From the NCBI RefSeq assembly GCF_000518985.1, contig NZ_JAEQ01000001.1, positions 248,001 to 312,000 on the forward strand: a stretch of 64,000 bases of DNA, written 5' to 3'. Below the pieces are notes generated by a model, which was not told the DNA's origin, did no database searches, and was given only the letters and a program-made list of their open reading frames with translations. Positions 41,817 through 49,749 of the stretch are shown here, in pieces. This DNA is from Chelativorans sp. J32. Lineage in GTDB: Bacteria > Pseudomonadota > Alphaproteobacteria > Rhizobiales > Rhizobiaceae. Every line of letters starts with the position of its first letter. Position 1 is the first letter of the stretch. Made by a program: the position numbers and the translations under genes.

Positions 41817-42800
41817 TCAGGCGTTGCCGATCAGCATCCCGGCTGCGAAAACCAAAGCCCCTCCCAAAACCACCTGGAAGGTTGCCCGGCTCCAGGGCGT
41901 GTCCATGTACCGGTTCTGGATGAAGGCAATCGCCCACAGCTCGATAAAGACCACGATGAAGGCGATGATGGTTGCCGTCCAGAAATGCGGGATCAGATAA
42001 GGCAAGGCGTGGCCGAGACCGCCGACCGCCGTCATGATGCCGGTGGTCAAGCCCCGTTTGACAGGCGACCCTCGGCCGGAGATCACCCCGTCGTCGGAGG
42101 CCACTTCCGTAAAGCCCATTGAGATGCCTGCGCCGATCGAGGCGGCAAGGCCCACCAGGAATGTCTGCCAGGTATCGCCAGTGGCGAAAGCGGCTGCGAA
42201 AATGGGAGCCAGCGTGGAAACGGAGCCGTCCATCAGCCCCGCCAGCCCCGGCTGTACGTAGGTCAGGATAAACCGGCGCCTCTCGGTCCGATCTTCCTCG
42301 CCGCGCGCCTCGGGCCCCAGATGCTTCTTCTCGAGCTGTCCGGCAAGCGTCTCGTGCTTCTGCTCGGCCGCCGCCAGATCGCCGAGAAGCTTTCTGGTGG
42401 CGGCATCTTGCGTGCGCTTGGCGGCCTCCGTGTAGAAGCGCTGCGCCTCTTCCTCCATCAGCGTTGCCTGCGCACGGACATGCTCCAGCCCCAATGGCCG
42501 CACCAGCCAGTCAGGCCGGCGTTGATAGTAGCCGCGAACATGCTCCCGTCTGATGAGCGGGATGCGTTCCCCGAAGCGCTTGCGGTGGAGTTCGATCAGC
42601 GAAGCACGGTGACGATCCTCTTCCGCCGCCATTTCCTCGAACATGGCTGCAGAATGTGGGTACTCTTCAGCCAGCCCGTCCGCATAGGCCCGATAGATCC
42701 GCGCATCGTCCTCTTCGGATGAGATCGCCAGAGCCAGAATTTCCTGCTCCGACAGAGACGAGAAAGGCCGGCGGTTGAACCCGAAGAGGCGGTTGAACAT
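41817..42800 (-). CDS. mbfA: MbfA, membrane-bound ferritin / iron exporter
   Basis: A 327-residue fusion of an N-terminal ferritin-like (erythrin) domain and a C-terminal VIT1/CCC1-type membrane domain. Domain one (about 10-165) shows EEDDARIYRAYADGLAEEYP, FEEMAAEEDRHRASL, LMEEEAQRFYTEAAKR and AAAEQKHETLAGQLE, with the E/ExxH metal ligands. Domain two (about 175-327) has GLAGLMDGSVSTLAPIFAAAFATG and five membrane segments. MbfA exports iron under excess in rhizobia and is repressed by Irr. A near-perfect Irr box lies 18 bases before its start, so regulation is likely the same here. Confidence 0.95.
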   Translation of the reverse strand: MFNRLFGFNRRPFSSLSEQEILALAISSEEDDARIYRAYADGLAEEYPHSAAMFEEMAAEEDRHRASLIELHRKRFGERIPLIRREHVRGYYQRRPDWLVRPLGLEHVRAQATLMEEEAQRFYTEAAKRTQDAATRKLLGDLAAAEQKHETLAGQLEKKHLGPEARGEEDRTERRRFILTYVQPGLAGLMDGSVSTLAPIFAAAFATGDTWQTFLVGLAASIGAGISMGFTEVASDDGVISGRGSPVKRGLTTGIMTAVGGLGHALPYLIPHFWTATIIAFIVVFIELWAIAFIQNRYMDTPWSRATFQVVLGGALVFAAGMLIGNA

Positions 42801-42817
42801 GACGGAGAAAATCCAGT

Positions 42818-42840
42818 TAGTTTAGAATAATTCTAAACTA
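42818..42840. promoter_or_regulatory. Irr box (iron control element) upstream of mbfA
   Basis: Two perfect 10-base arms TAGTTTAGAA and TTCTAAACTA flank a TAA spacer. The inner 17 bases match the ICE consensus TTTAGAA-N3-TTCTAAA exactly. It lies 18-40 bases upstream of the mbfA start and its first bases (minus-strand reading) overlap the stop codon of the TetR gene. Confidence 0.9.
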
Positions 42841-43593
42841 GGCATCCTCTCCATCGGCGTCAAGGATGGGATGGGGCCGCGTGCCGAAGAACTGCCCTTT
42901 CCAACGCCGCGCATCCAAGACGGCTCTCAGATTCTCTTTCGCGATTTCGGTGATCGCAGCTGTCTCGCGACGGCCGATTGCCTTCCACTCCATGCGGCGG
43001 AGAACCGCCTCTTTCGCGATACGAAAATAGATTACCTGGCCGAGAACGGTGAAGACCGCGAGTTTCGTGCGTTCGCTTTCGGCAGGCTCGCCGGTGGCCG
43101 CCTCCCATAGGCGGCAGAGCCTCAGATGCAACGGCTCGAACACGCCATCATAGATGATGTCGAGCGCCGCTGTCGGATGCGTCATCTCACGCAACAGGAA
43201 CTGCACGAATTCACCGGCTTCCGGCGATGCGACGATGAAGCCGACCATCGTGTCGATTGTCTGGCAGAGCATGGCGCGGGCTTCTTCCGGCGAGGCAGTG
43301 ATCCTTTCCTCGCCATTGGGGAAATCGCCGAGAGTGCGGTCTGCGATGTTGGAGATCCTGTCAACAATATAGCGGGCGCAGGCCTCGCGGAGGCCCTCTT
43401 TCCCGCCGAAATGATAGGCGATCGAGCCGATATTCGCTCCCGCCTCCGAAGCGAGCGCCCGCGTGGACGTGGCGTCGAAACCCTGCTGTCCGAAGAGCTT
43501 GAGGCCCGCGCGTATCAACGCTTCGCGCGTCCGTTCCGCACTGCTTAGCCGAACCGGCTTTCCCAAATCGCCGTTACCGAACACGAGGTCCAT
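42838..43593 (-). CDS. TetR-family regulator, CecR-like (DUF1956)
   Basis: A 251-residue repressor. Residues ~18-65 are the TetR DNA-binding domain: RTREALIRAGLKLFGQQGFDATSTRALASEAGANIGSIAYHFGGKEGLREACARYI. The C-terminal half FVQFLLREMTHPTAALDIIYDGVFEPLHLRLCRLWEAATGEPAESERTKLAVFTVLGQVIYFRIA matches the CecR/YbiH-type effector domain. The gene lies just upstream of mbfA on the same strand, but the intervening Irr box suggests separate control. A palindrome at 43605-43620 in front may be its own operator. Confidence 0.9.
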   Translation of the reverse strand: MDLVFGNGDLGKPVRLSSAERTREALIRAGLKLFGQQGFDATSTRALASEAGANIGSIAYHFGGKEGLREACARYIVDRISNIADRTLGDFPNGEERITASPEEARAMLCQTIDTMVGFIVASPEAGEFVQFLLREMTHPTAALDIIYDGVFEPLHLRLCRLWEAATGEPAESERTKLAVFTVLGQVIYFRIAKEAVLRRMEWKAIGRRETAAITEIAKENLRAVLDARRWKGQFFGTRPHPILDADGEDA

Positions 43594-43604
43594 ATGCGTC
43601 CTTT

Positions 43605-43620
43605 AATCAATCGATTGTTT
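43605..43620. promoter_or_regulatory. Putative operator of the TetR gene
   Basis: AATCAATC-GATTGTTT, with a perfect CAATCGATTG core and one mismatch in the outer arms, 12 bases upstream of the TetR start. Autoregulation is inferred. Confidence 0.4.
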
Positions 43621-43918
43621 TGGTCAATGATCCTGCGCTGGCCCCTTTGGCAGGCTCTGAATGATTCCGGAAGAGGACGCATGGCCAAGGAGAACGGGCT
43701 CAAGTTCCTCGTGAGAAGCGCGCCCGGCGCAAGCTGGCAAAGCGCAGGTGCGGCGGAGCAAATCCGCCCGCCGCGCTCCAAAGATGGTGGCTTGGGAGTG
43801 CGGCTGAAAGAGGGCCGGGTAACGTGCAGCCGAAAAAACGGCGCTTCTGCTTGCAATCCATATGCTTCAGCCTCCCTCCCTCCTTGCCTGCCCATGTCCG
43901 CGCTGCTACATGCCGCCC
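43621..43918. other. Intergenic region before lepA
   Basis: About 300 bases with no gene I can support. Open frames here lack conserved features and run into lepA out of frame. No clear promoter or hairpin stood out. Confidence 0.5.
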
Positions 43919-45727
43919 ATGACGAACACGCCGCTCAAGAACATCCGCAACTTCTCCATCGTCGCCCATATCGACCATGGGAAATCCACGCTCGCCGACC
44001 GGCTCATCCAGATGACCGGCTCGCTGGAAGAGCGCGAGATGAAGGAGCAGGTGCTCGATTCCATGGACATCGAGCGCGAGCGCGGCATCACCATCAAGGC
44101 GAACACCGTGCGCCTTGAATATGACGCGCGTGACGGCCAACACTACGTCTTGAACCTCATAGACACGCCGGGTCACGTCGATTTCGCCTACGAGGTTTCC
44201 CGCTCGCTGGCGGCCTGCGAAGGCTCGCTGCTGGTGGTCGACGCTTCTCAGGGCGTAGAGGCCCAGACGCTCGCCAATGTGTACCAGGCGATCGACAACA
44301 ATCACGAGATCGTGCCGGTCCTGAACAAGGTCGACCTCCCGGCCGCCGAACCCGATCGAGTGAAGGCTCAGATCGAGGAGGTGATCGGCCTCGATGCCTC
44401 CAATGCCATCCCGATCTCGGCCAAAACCGGAATGGGCGTGGATGAAGTGCTCGAAGCCATCGTCAACCGCCTCCCGCCGCCGCATGAGGGTGATGCCGAC
44501 GCGCCGCTCAAGGCCCTTCTCGTCGATTCCTGGTACGATGCCTACCTCGGCGTGATCGTTTTGGTTCGCATCATCGACGGCGTGCTCAAGAAAGGCCAGA
44601 CCATTCGCATGATCGGCACCGGCGCCCGCTATCCGGTGGATCGCGTCGGCGTCATGACGCCGAAGATGGTGATGGTGGACACGCTCGGGCCCGGCGAGAT
44701 CGGCTTCATCACCGCCTCCATCAAGGAGGTGGCCGACACCCGCGTGGGCGACACCATCACCGACGATAAGCGCCCGACGGCCCAGCCGCTGCCCGGGTTC
44801 AAACCGGCCCAGCCGGTGGTCTTCTGCGGTCTGTTTCCCGTGGATGCCGCCGATTTCGAGGATCTGCGCGCCGCGATGGGCAAGCTGCGCCTCAACGATG
44901 CCAGCTTCTCGTTTGAGATGGAGACCTCCGCTGCCCTTGGCTTCGGCTTCCGCTGCGGCTTTTTGGGCCTGCTCCATCTGGAAATCATTCAGGAGCGGCT
45001 CACCCGCGAGTTCGACCTCGACCTCATCGCCACCGCCCCTTCGGTCGTCTACCGCATCAACCTGACCAGCGGCTCGCAAATCGAGTTGCACAATCCGGCC
45101 GATATGCCGGACCCGGTGAAGATAACCTCGATCGAGGAACCGTGGATCCGCGCCACGATCCTCACCCCCGACGAGCATCTGGGAGGAATCCTGAAGCTCT
45201 GCCAGGATCGCCGGGGCATCCAGGTGGACCTTTCCTATGCGGGGACGCGCGCCATGTTGGTCTATGACCTGCCGCTCAACGAAGTTGTGTTCGACTTCTA
45301 CGACCGGCTGAAGTCGATCAGCCGCGGCTACGCCTCCTTCGATTATCACCTGACCGATTATCGCGAGGGGGACCTCGTCAAGATGTCCATCCTCGTCAAT
45401 GACGAGCCGGTCGACGCGCTATCCATGCTCGTCCACCGTTCGCAGGCCGAGCGGCGCGGCCGCGTCATGTGCGAAAAGCTGAAGGAGTTGATCCCGCAGC
45501 ACATGTTCAAGATCCCGATCCAGGCTGCCATCGGCGGCCGCATCATCGCGCGCGAAACCATCTCGGCGCTCCGCAAGGACGTGACGGCCAAGTGCTATGG
45601 CGGCGACGTTACCCGTAAGCGCAAGCTTCTTGAGAAGCAGAAGGAAGGTAAGAAGAAGATGCGCCAGTTCGGCAAGGTCGAGATTCCCCAAGAGGCCTTC
45701 ATCCAGGCCTTGAAGATGGGCGATTAG
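43919..45727 (+). CDS. lepA: Elongation factor 4 (LepA)
   Basis: Ribosome-associated GTPase affecting initiation and translation under stress. With ATG 43919 the product is 602 residues, the normal size, and begins with [27 protein letters not shown] (G1). [15 protein letters not shown] is G2, DTPGHVDF is G3 and NKVDLPAA is G4. The LepA-specific C-terminal domain ends [16 protein letters not shown]. An ATG nine bases upstream is an alternative start and no clear ribosome site distinguishes them. The long open frame on the opposite strand is a codon-bias shadow. Confidence 0.96.
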   Translation: MTNTPLKNIRNFSIVAHIDHGKSTLADRLIQMTGSLEEREMKEQVLDSMDIERERGITIKANTVRLEYDARDGQHYVLNLIDTPGHVDFAYEVSRSLAACEGSLLVVDASQGVEAQTLANVYQAIDNNHEIVPVLNKVDLPAAEPDRVKAQIEEVIGLDASNAIPISAKTGMGVDEVLEAIVNRLPPPHEGDADAPLKALLVDSWYDAYLGVIVLVRIIDGVLKKGQTIRMIGTGARYPVDRVGVMTPKMVMVDTLGPGEIGFITASIKEVADTRVGDTITDDKRPTAQPLPGFKPAQPVVFCGLFPVDAADFEDLRAAMGKLRLNDASFSFEMETSAALGFGFRCGFLGLLHLEIIQERLTREFDLDLIATAPSVVYRINLTSGSQIELHNPADMPDPVKITSIEEPWIRATILTPDEHLGGILKLCQDRRGIQVDLSYAGTRAMLVYDLPLNEVVFDFYDRLKSISRGYASFDYHLTDYREGDLVKMSILVNDEPVDALSMLVHRSQAERRGRVMCEKLKELIPQHMFKIPIQAAIGGRIIARETISALRKDVTAKCYGGDVTRKRKLLEKQKEGKKKMRQFGKVEIPQEAFIQALKMGD

Positions 45728-46021
45728 AAGAACCGGCTAGCTTCTAGCAAGCTGCGCGAGCAGGGCAATCTGCCTCGCTCGCCTTCGTTCATAACTTGGC
45801 GCGACCTGGCTCCGCCAGACTCCGCATCCCTGCTAACCTTGACCTCTGGTCAGGGTTTCGGCCTCTGCTCTGCCAGCGATGGAGACCGAAGCGGCATCCC
45901 CCGGTCAAAACCAGCAGAAGCGATTTTCTTATAGACCTTTTTGATGGGAATTTGCGTCGCAGTGGCGGCGCATAGCTTGTCGCTATCGGCCTCATAGGAA
46001 ATCGACCTTTCAAAGAAGAAG

Positions 46022-48667
46022 ATGATGAATCTGAATTCTACTTCGGCCTTGGTGACGGGCAGCGCGCACCCTGATCAGGAGGCCTCCTCTTCCTCACCAC
46101 ATCAGCCGGATTCCTGGGAACCGCAGTCGAAAGGCCTCAGGGGGCCCGCTCATTACAATCCCGATCCTCACGCCGAAGCGGAGTGGGGAAGGGTGATCGC
46201 AGAAGCCGAAGAGTTCATGAAGTCGTTGTTTCCCGACAGCGATTTCGCTGAAGCCTCGCAGGAAACGTCTGCTGATTCCGACCAGGCGGCGGATCTCGAA
46301 CGGCTGGACCGACCGCGTGAGCCTCGTGCCGCACGCAGCGATGCTGATGAAGCGAAGTCTGGCAGGAATGCGGGTGAGAAGTATGTGGCCTATCTCGGCA
46401 TACTCGACAGGCTTCCGGTTCGGCGCGAGATCTTCATTCGCGAGCTGGAAAAATCAAAACTGAATCCCCACGAACTCGTCCATGTAACGCAGACGATGCC
46501 CGGAGGGCTCCGCGGCGCGCCGAGGGTAAGCCATATAGAGAAGTCGAGGCTTGATATTTGTCTCGACAATCAGCTTTCGACCTTTCCACTGAATTTTGCG
46601 ACCTCTGAACGCGAACGCCTGAAGGATTGCCCGAAGAACGAAATGTTCTTCGAAGAATTCAAAAACTATTGGCAGGACAGATTGAACGAGGTTGCGAGGA
46701 TCGTAAGCTCGCGCCTGTCGTCGATCGGCGTCGATCTGAACGCGAGCACCGCCACGCTTTATCAGACCGTCGCGTGCTGCCGGCCCGTCAGGATACATGT
46801 GGGCGAGGGACAGCTTGGAGAGCCCGATTCCAAGATCGAAGACATCTCCATAGCCGGACATCGCGGCTTCATTGTTTTCATCGATCAGGGAAAGCAGGCC
46901 TTTTCCGTTCTTCTAGCGGAAGATGAAATCGAAATAGAAAGAGTGCCGCTTGAAGATTTCCGGCAATTGGCCGGGCACAGCAGCTTCATCATTTCCGTAG
47001 AGCCGGACAAGGAAGCCTTTTCGATCTCATTGGCGGAGGGAGAAATAGAAATCGAGCGCGTGCCGCTCGAAGAACTTCAAGAATCCCAACGCACTGCAAA
47101 TGGCAGCTGGATTGCCCGTCACAAGGACAGCTTCTTTTCTAGGGCGGCTCTCGATGGTCTCCAGGGGCGAGATTTCTCGCTTACGCGCATGACAGAACCG
47201 GCACCGGTTCATGAGGCGCTGCAGGACCTTTCCAAGGCGTTGCTGATCCCGCGGCAGTCCTTCCTGAAAGATTACGCCTATGGCGAGACCAATATGGAAG
47301 CAGCTATTCACAATGCCAGGGAAGTATTGGTGCCATGTTACATCAAGACTCGTGACGAATTGCTGGAGAAGTGTGCTGTAGATCTTATTTCCCTGGTATC
47401 GGACATGTCCGACTATTTTCGGCTCGCGAAGGGAGCAATGCCGGTAAAAGCGGCTGGTAACGCCAAGAAGCTAGCGGCTGCAGGTGAAAAGGGTCCGGTG
47501 CCTGCCGGGAAAACTGAGCAGTCCAAACCTGTCGGGAAGTCCGGACTGTCGGCTCTGTTTGAGAAGATTTCTCTGGGACGTGCTCCGAAGTCGCGGAAAC
47601 CGGTGGAACTCATCAGGAGATTCCCCAAAAGCGTGAGCACGTCCTATCCGCCAGCGGTGCAAAGGGAACTGGCGAAACTCGATCGGCTCATAAGGGAAAA
47701 TCCGGGTCTGCGGCAGCTCATTTGCAAACCGACGGACCATTGCGCGGATTCGTTAGAGCCTGTTGTCGCGGCATTGAAAGATGCCGGCTACACGACCCAG
47801 AGCCGCGGAATGTATTGGTGGGAGGGTGTGGATGACCTCTTTCCCGAGAATCACTTCGTCGTCATCGCGAAGAAAGACAATTTCGAGTATGCGGTGGATG
47901 TGACTGCAGCCCAGTATGATGAGATCGGAATAAAGGACGCCGTCATCGACACCGAGGCGGGATGGGCCAAGAAATTCCACGATGCGGCCAAGGACTATCT
48001 CATCAAGTATAAAGACTTCGCGGATCCGACTCAGGCAAAGCACGCATTTTATTCGGGACTTCCTCGCGGCCCTGACGAGATCATTCCCAGAGCGGAAGAC
48101 GCGATTATTCTTTCAAAGCCTGCCTGGTACGGCAAGAACGCAAAGTTCAAATCCGTTTACAAATATACGGAAGCGGAGCACGGCACAGTCGAGCGTATCG
48201 GCAGGCGGTATTTTATCAAAGCCAAACACCATCGCCGGGAACTTGCGAGCAGCAATCCCAAGCCGCAGTCATCGCCAGTCGAGAATGCTGCCAATTTCCT
48301 GGAGCAGCCCGGAAACTGGGATGCAGATGCCGGAGATTTCGCAACGCACGCTGTCGCCAACAGTTTGCGCCGGCCGCTGGAAATTCATTATCCGGATCCC
48401 GATCGCGTCCCCACCGTCATTGCCCCGTTTGCTTCCCGTGGCGGAGCCACCGGTGCTCCGATCCGGCTATACTATACGGGAGATCATTATAATGTGCTGA
48501 TTGGAGGAAGGCAGGTGGTCGTGGATGGAGATGGTGATTGCCTCTTCCGAGCGGTATTGAAGGGCCTCGGCCAGCAAGACAATGCGCCAAATATACAAAA
48601 CCTGCGCAGACTTGCGGCTCAAGATATTCGCAACAATCCCGACGACTTCCGAGATTTCGCCGTCTAG
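46022..48667 (+). CDS. Large effector/toxin-like protein with papain-like triad and permuted OTU protease domain
   Basis: An 881-residue protein with no signal peptide. Residues 1-125 are Ser/Pro/Glu-rich and likely disordered. About 125-560 is helical and contains two tandem 39-residue units (278-316 and 317-355, both ending EIEIERVPLE-type). Residues ~560-690 hold Cys574 (DHCADSLEP), His611 (ENHFVVIAKK) and Asp626 (YAVDVTA), a spacing close to the Pasteurella multocida toxin C3 deamidase triad. The last ~105 residues are an OTU cysteine-protease fold in swapped order: NFLEQPGNWDADAGDFATHAVANSL and GDHYNVL (His822, Asn824) first, then VDGDGDCLFRAV (Cys840) and LRRLAAQDIRNNPDDF. Codons are more A/T-rich than in neighbouring genes, suggesting transfer. 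A role against eukaryotic hosts is inferred. Confidence 0.8.
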   Translation: MMNLNSTSALVTGSAHPDQEASSSSPHQPDSWEPQSKGLRGPAHYNPDPHAEAEWGRVIAEAEEFMKSLFPDSDFAEASQETSADSDQAADLERLDRPREPRAARSDADEAKSGRNAGEKYVAYLGILDRLPVRREIFIRELEKSKLNPHELVHVTQTMPGGLRGAPRVSHIEKSRLDICLDNQLSTFPLNFATSERERLKDCPKNEMFFEEFKNYWQDRLNEVARIVSSRLSSIGVDLNASTATLYQTVACCRPVRIHVGEGQLGEPDSKIEDISIAGHRGFIVFIDQGKQAFSVLLAEDEIEIERVPLEDFRQLAGHSSFIISVEPDKEAFSISLAEGEIEIERVPLEELQESQRTANGSWIARHKDSFFSRAALDGLQGRDFSLTRMTEPAPVHEALQDLSKALLIPRQSFLKDYAYGETNMEAAIHNAREVLVPCYIKTRDELLEKCAVDLISLVSDMSDYFRLAKGAMPVKAAGNAKKLAAAGEKGPVPAGKTEQSKPVGKSGLSALFEKISLGRAPKSRKPVELIRRFPKSVSTSYPPAVQRELAKLDRLIRENPGLRQLICKPTDHCADSLEPVVAALKDAGYTTQSRGMYWWEGVDDLFPENHFVVIAKKDNFEYAVDVTAAQYDEIGIKDAVIDTEAGWAKKFHDAAKDYLIKYKDFADPTQAKHAFYSGLPRGPDEIIPRAEDAIILSKPAWYGKNAKFKSVYKYTEAEHGTVERIGRRYFIKAKHHRRELASSNPKPQSSPVENAANFLEQPGNWDADAGDFATHAVANSLRRPLEIHYPDPDRVPTVIAPFASRGGATGAPIRLYYTGDHYNVLIGGRQVVVDGDGDCLFRAVLKGLGQQDNAPNIQNLRRLAAQDIRNNPDDFRDFAV

Positions 48668-48680
48668 CTATCGGTAAGTA

Positions 48681-48723
48681 CCATTACAGCGTCCTTCGTC
48701 CATTTTGAAGGACGCTGTAATGG
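48681..48723. repeat. Perfect 17-bp inverted repeat after the effector-like gene
   Basis: Arms CCATTACAGCGTCCTTC and GAAGGACGCTGTAATGG with a 9-base loop, 14 bases after the stop at 48667. It can form a strong hairpin and may terminate transcription, but lacks a T run on either strand. Confidence 0.65.
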
Positions 48724-48777
48724 CCTGTTGGCTGGAGGGTTGAGCTAGTGCCTCCGCTCATGTGGGAGGCGGTCGCC

Positions 48778-49734
48778 TCAATAGCCCGCTTCGCGGTCCA
48801 CAAGGTTCGTAAGTGGCTCGCCGCGTTCGAAAGCCTCCATCTGCGCGATCATCAGCGGCGCCAGATGCGCCGGATCGGAACTCGCAGCTGCGTGAGGCGT
48901 GATGAAAACCTTCGGATGCGCCCAGAGCGGGCTCTTCGGATTGAGCGGCTCCTGCTCGAAGACATCCAGGCTCGCTTCCTTGAGAACGCCCTGATCGAGC
49001 GCCCGCAGGATATCTGCTTCCCGTTGAAGCCGCCCACGCCCCGCATTGACAAGGCATGGGCCGCCGAGCGGCCCGTTCCTCCTGAGCCTCTCGAGCACGG
49101 AGAAATCAACAAGCCCTTCTGTCGCCGGCGTCAGCGGCAGGAGCACGACGAGGATGTCGGTGGCATTGAGGAAGGGCGTCAGCCCTGCCTCGCCGTGGAA
49201 GGTGTGCACACCGTCGACCCGCTTCTCGCGCCGGCTCCAGCCATTCACTTTGAAACCCAGTGAGAGAAGCGCCCTGGCTGCGGCACTCCCGAGTTCGCCC
49301 AGGCCCATGATGCCCACGGTGACTTCGTTCGCAGGCGGTTGGGGAGGCTCGTGCCAGATCTTTTGCGCCTGCTGCGCCCGATATGTGCGGCCCTGCCGAT
49401 GATGGTCGAGCACCCGCCAGGTGACGTATTCGACCATATACTGCGTGAGGTTTTCCGCCACCACGCGCACTATGGGTACGTCGGCCGGCAGATCGGGATC
49501 GGCGAGCAGGTGGTCGACGCCCGCGCCCGCTGAGAAGATCACCTTCAGGTTGGGAAGCGGTTTGAGGACGCCGCGCTTCTGCTTCCAGACCACCGCATAT
49601 TCGATGGTGGGATCCGCCTCGCCGTCAGGTTCCAGCACTGTCGGACGTGCCTTCGAGAGCGCGTCGAGCCAGCGCTGCGGATACATGCCCGTAACGGAAA
49701 GCAGGATGCGGCCGAAGGCCGGTTTCTCTGTCAT
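48778..49734 (-). CDS. D-isomer 2-hydroxyacid dehydrogenase (GhrA-like glyoxylate/hydroxypyruvate reductase)
   Basis: A 318-residue NAD(P)H-dependent reductase. The Rossmann signature is VGIMGLGELGSAAARALLSLGFKVNGWSRREK (about 140-172). The catalytic Arg is in NAGRGRLQREADI, the Glu in ASLDVFEQEPLN and the His in HPKVFITPHAAASS. It resembles GhrA, reducing glyoxylate and hydroxypyruvate in the cytoplasm. It is 15 bases downstream of the yejF stop on the same strand, so it may share the transporter transcript. Confidence 0.92.
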   Translation of the reverse strand: MTEKPAFGRILLSVTGMYPQRWLDALSKARPTVLEPDGEADPTIEYAVVWKQKRGVLKPLPNLKVIFSAGAGVDHLLADPDLPADVPIVRVVAENLTQYMVEYVTWRVLDHHRQGRTYRAQQAQKIWHEPPQPPANEVTVGIMGLGELGSAAARALLSLGFKVNGWSRREKRVDGVHTFHGEAGLTPFLNATDILVVLLPLTPATEGLVDFSVLERLRRNGPLGGPCLVNAGRGRLQREADILRALDQGVLKEASLDVFEQEPLNPKSPLWAHPKVFITPHAAASSDPAHLAPLMIAQMEAFERGEPLTNLVDREAGY

Positions 49735-49749
49735 GATGTCCCCTGATTG

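Noticed and set aside
43700-45349. 549-codon open frame on the minus strand over lepA
   Set aside because: No recognisable domain or membrane pattern. It is the complement of strongly biased lepA codons, whose full GTPase motifs are on the plus strand.
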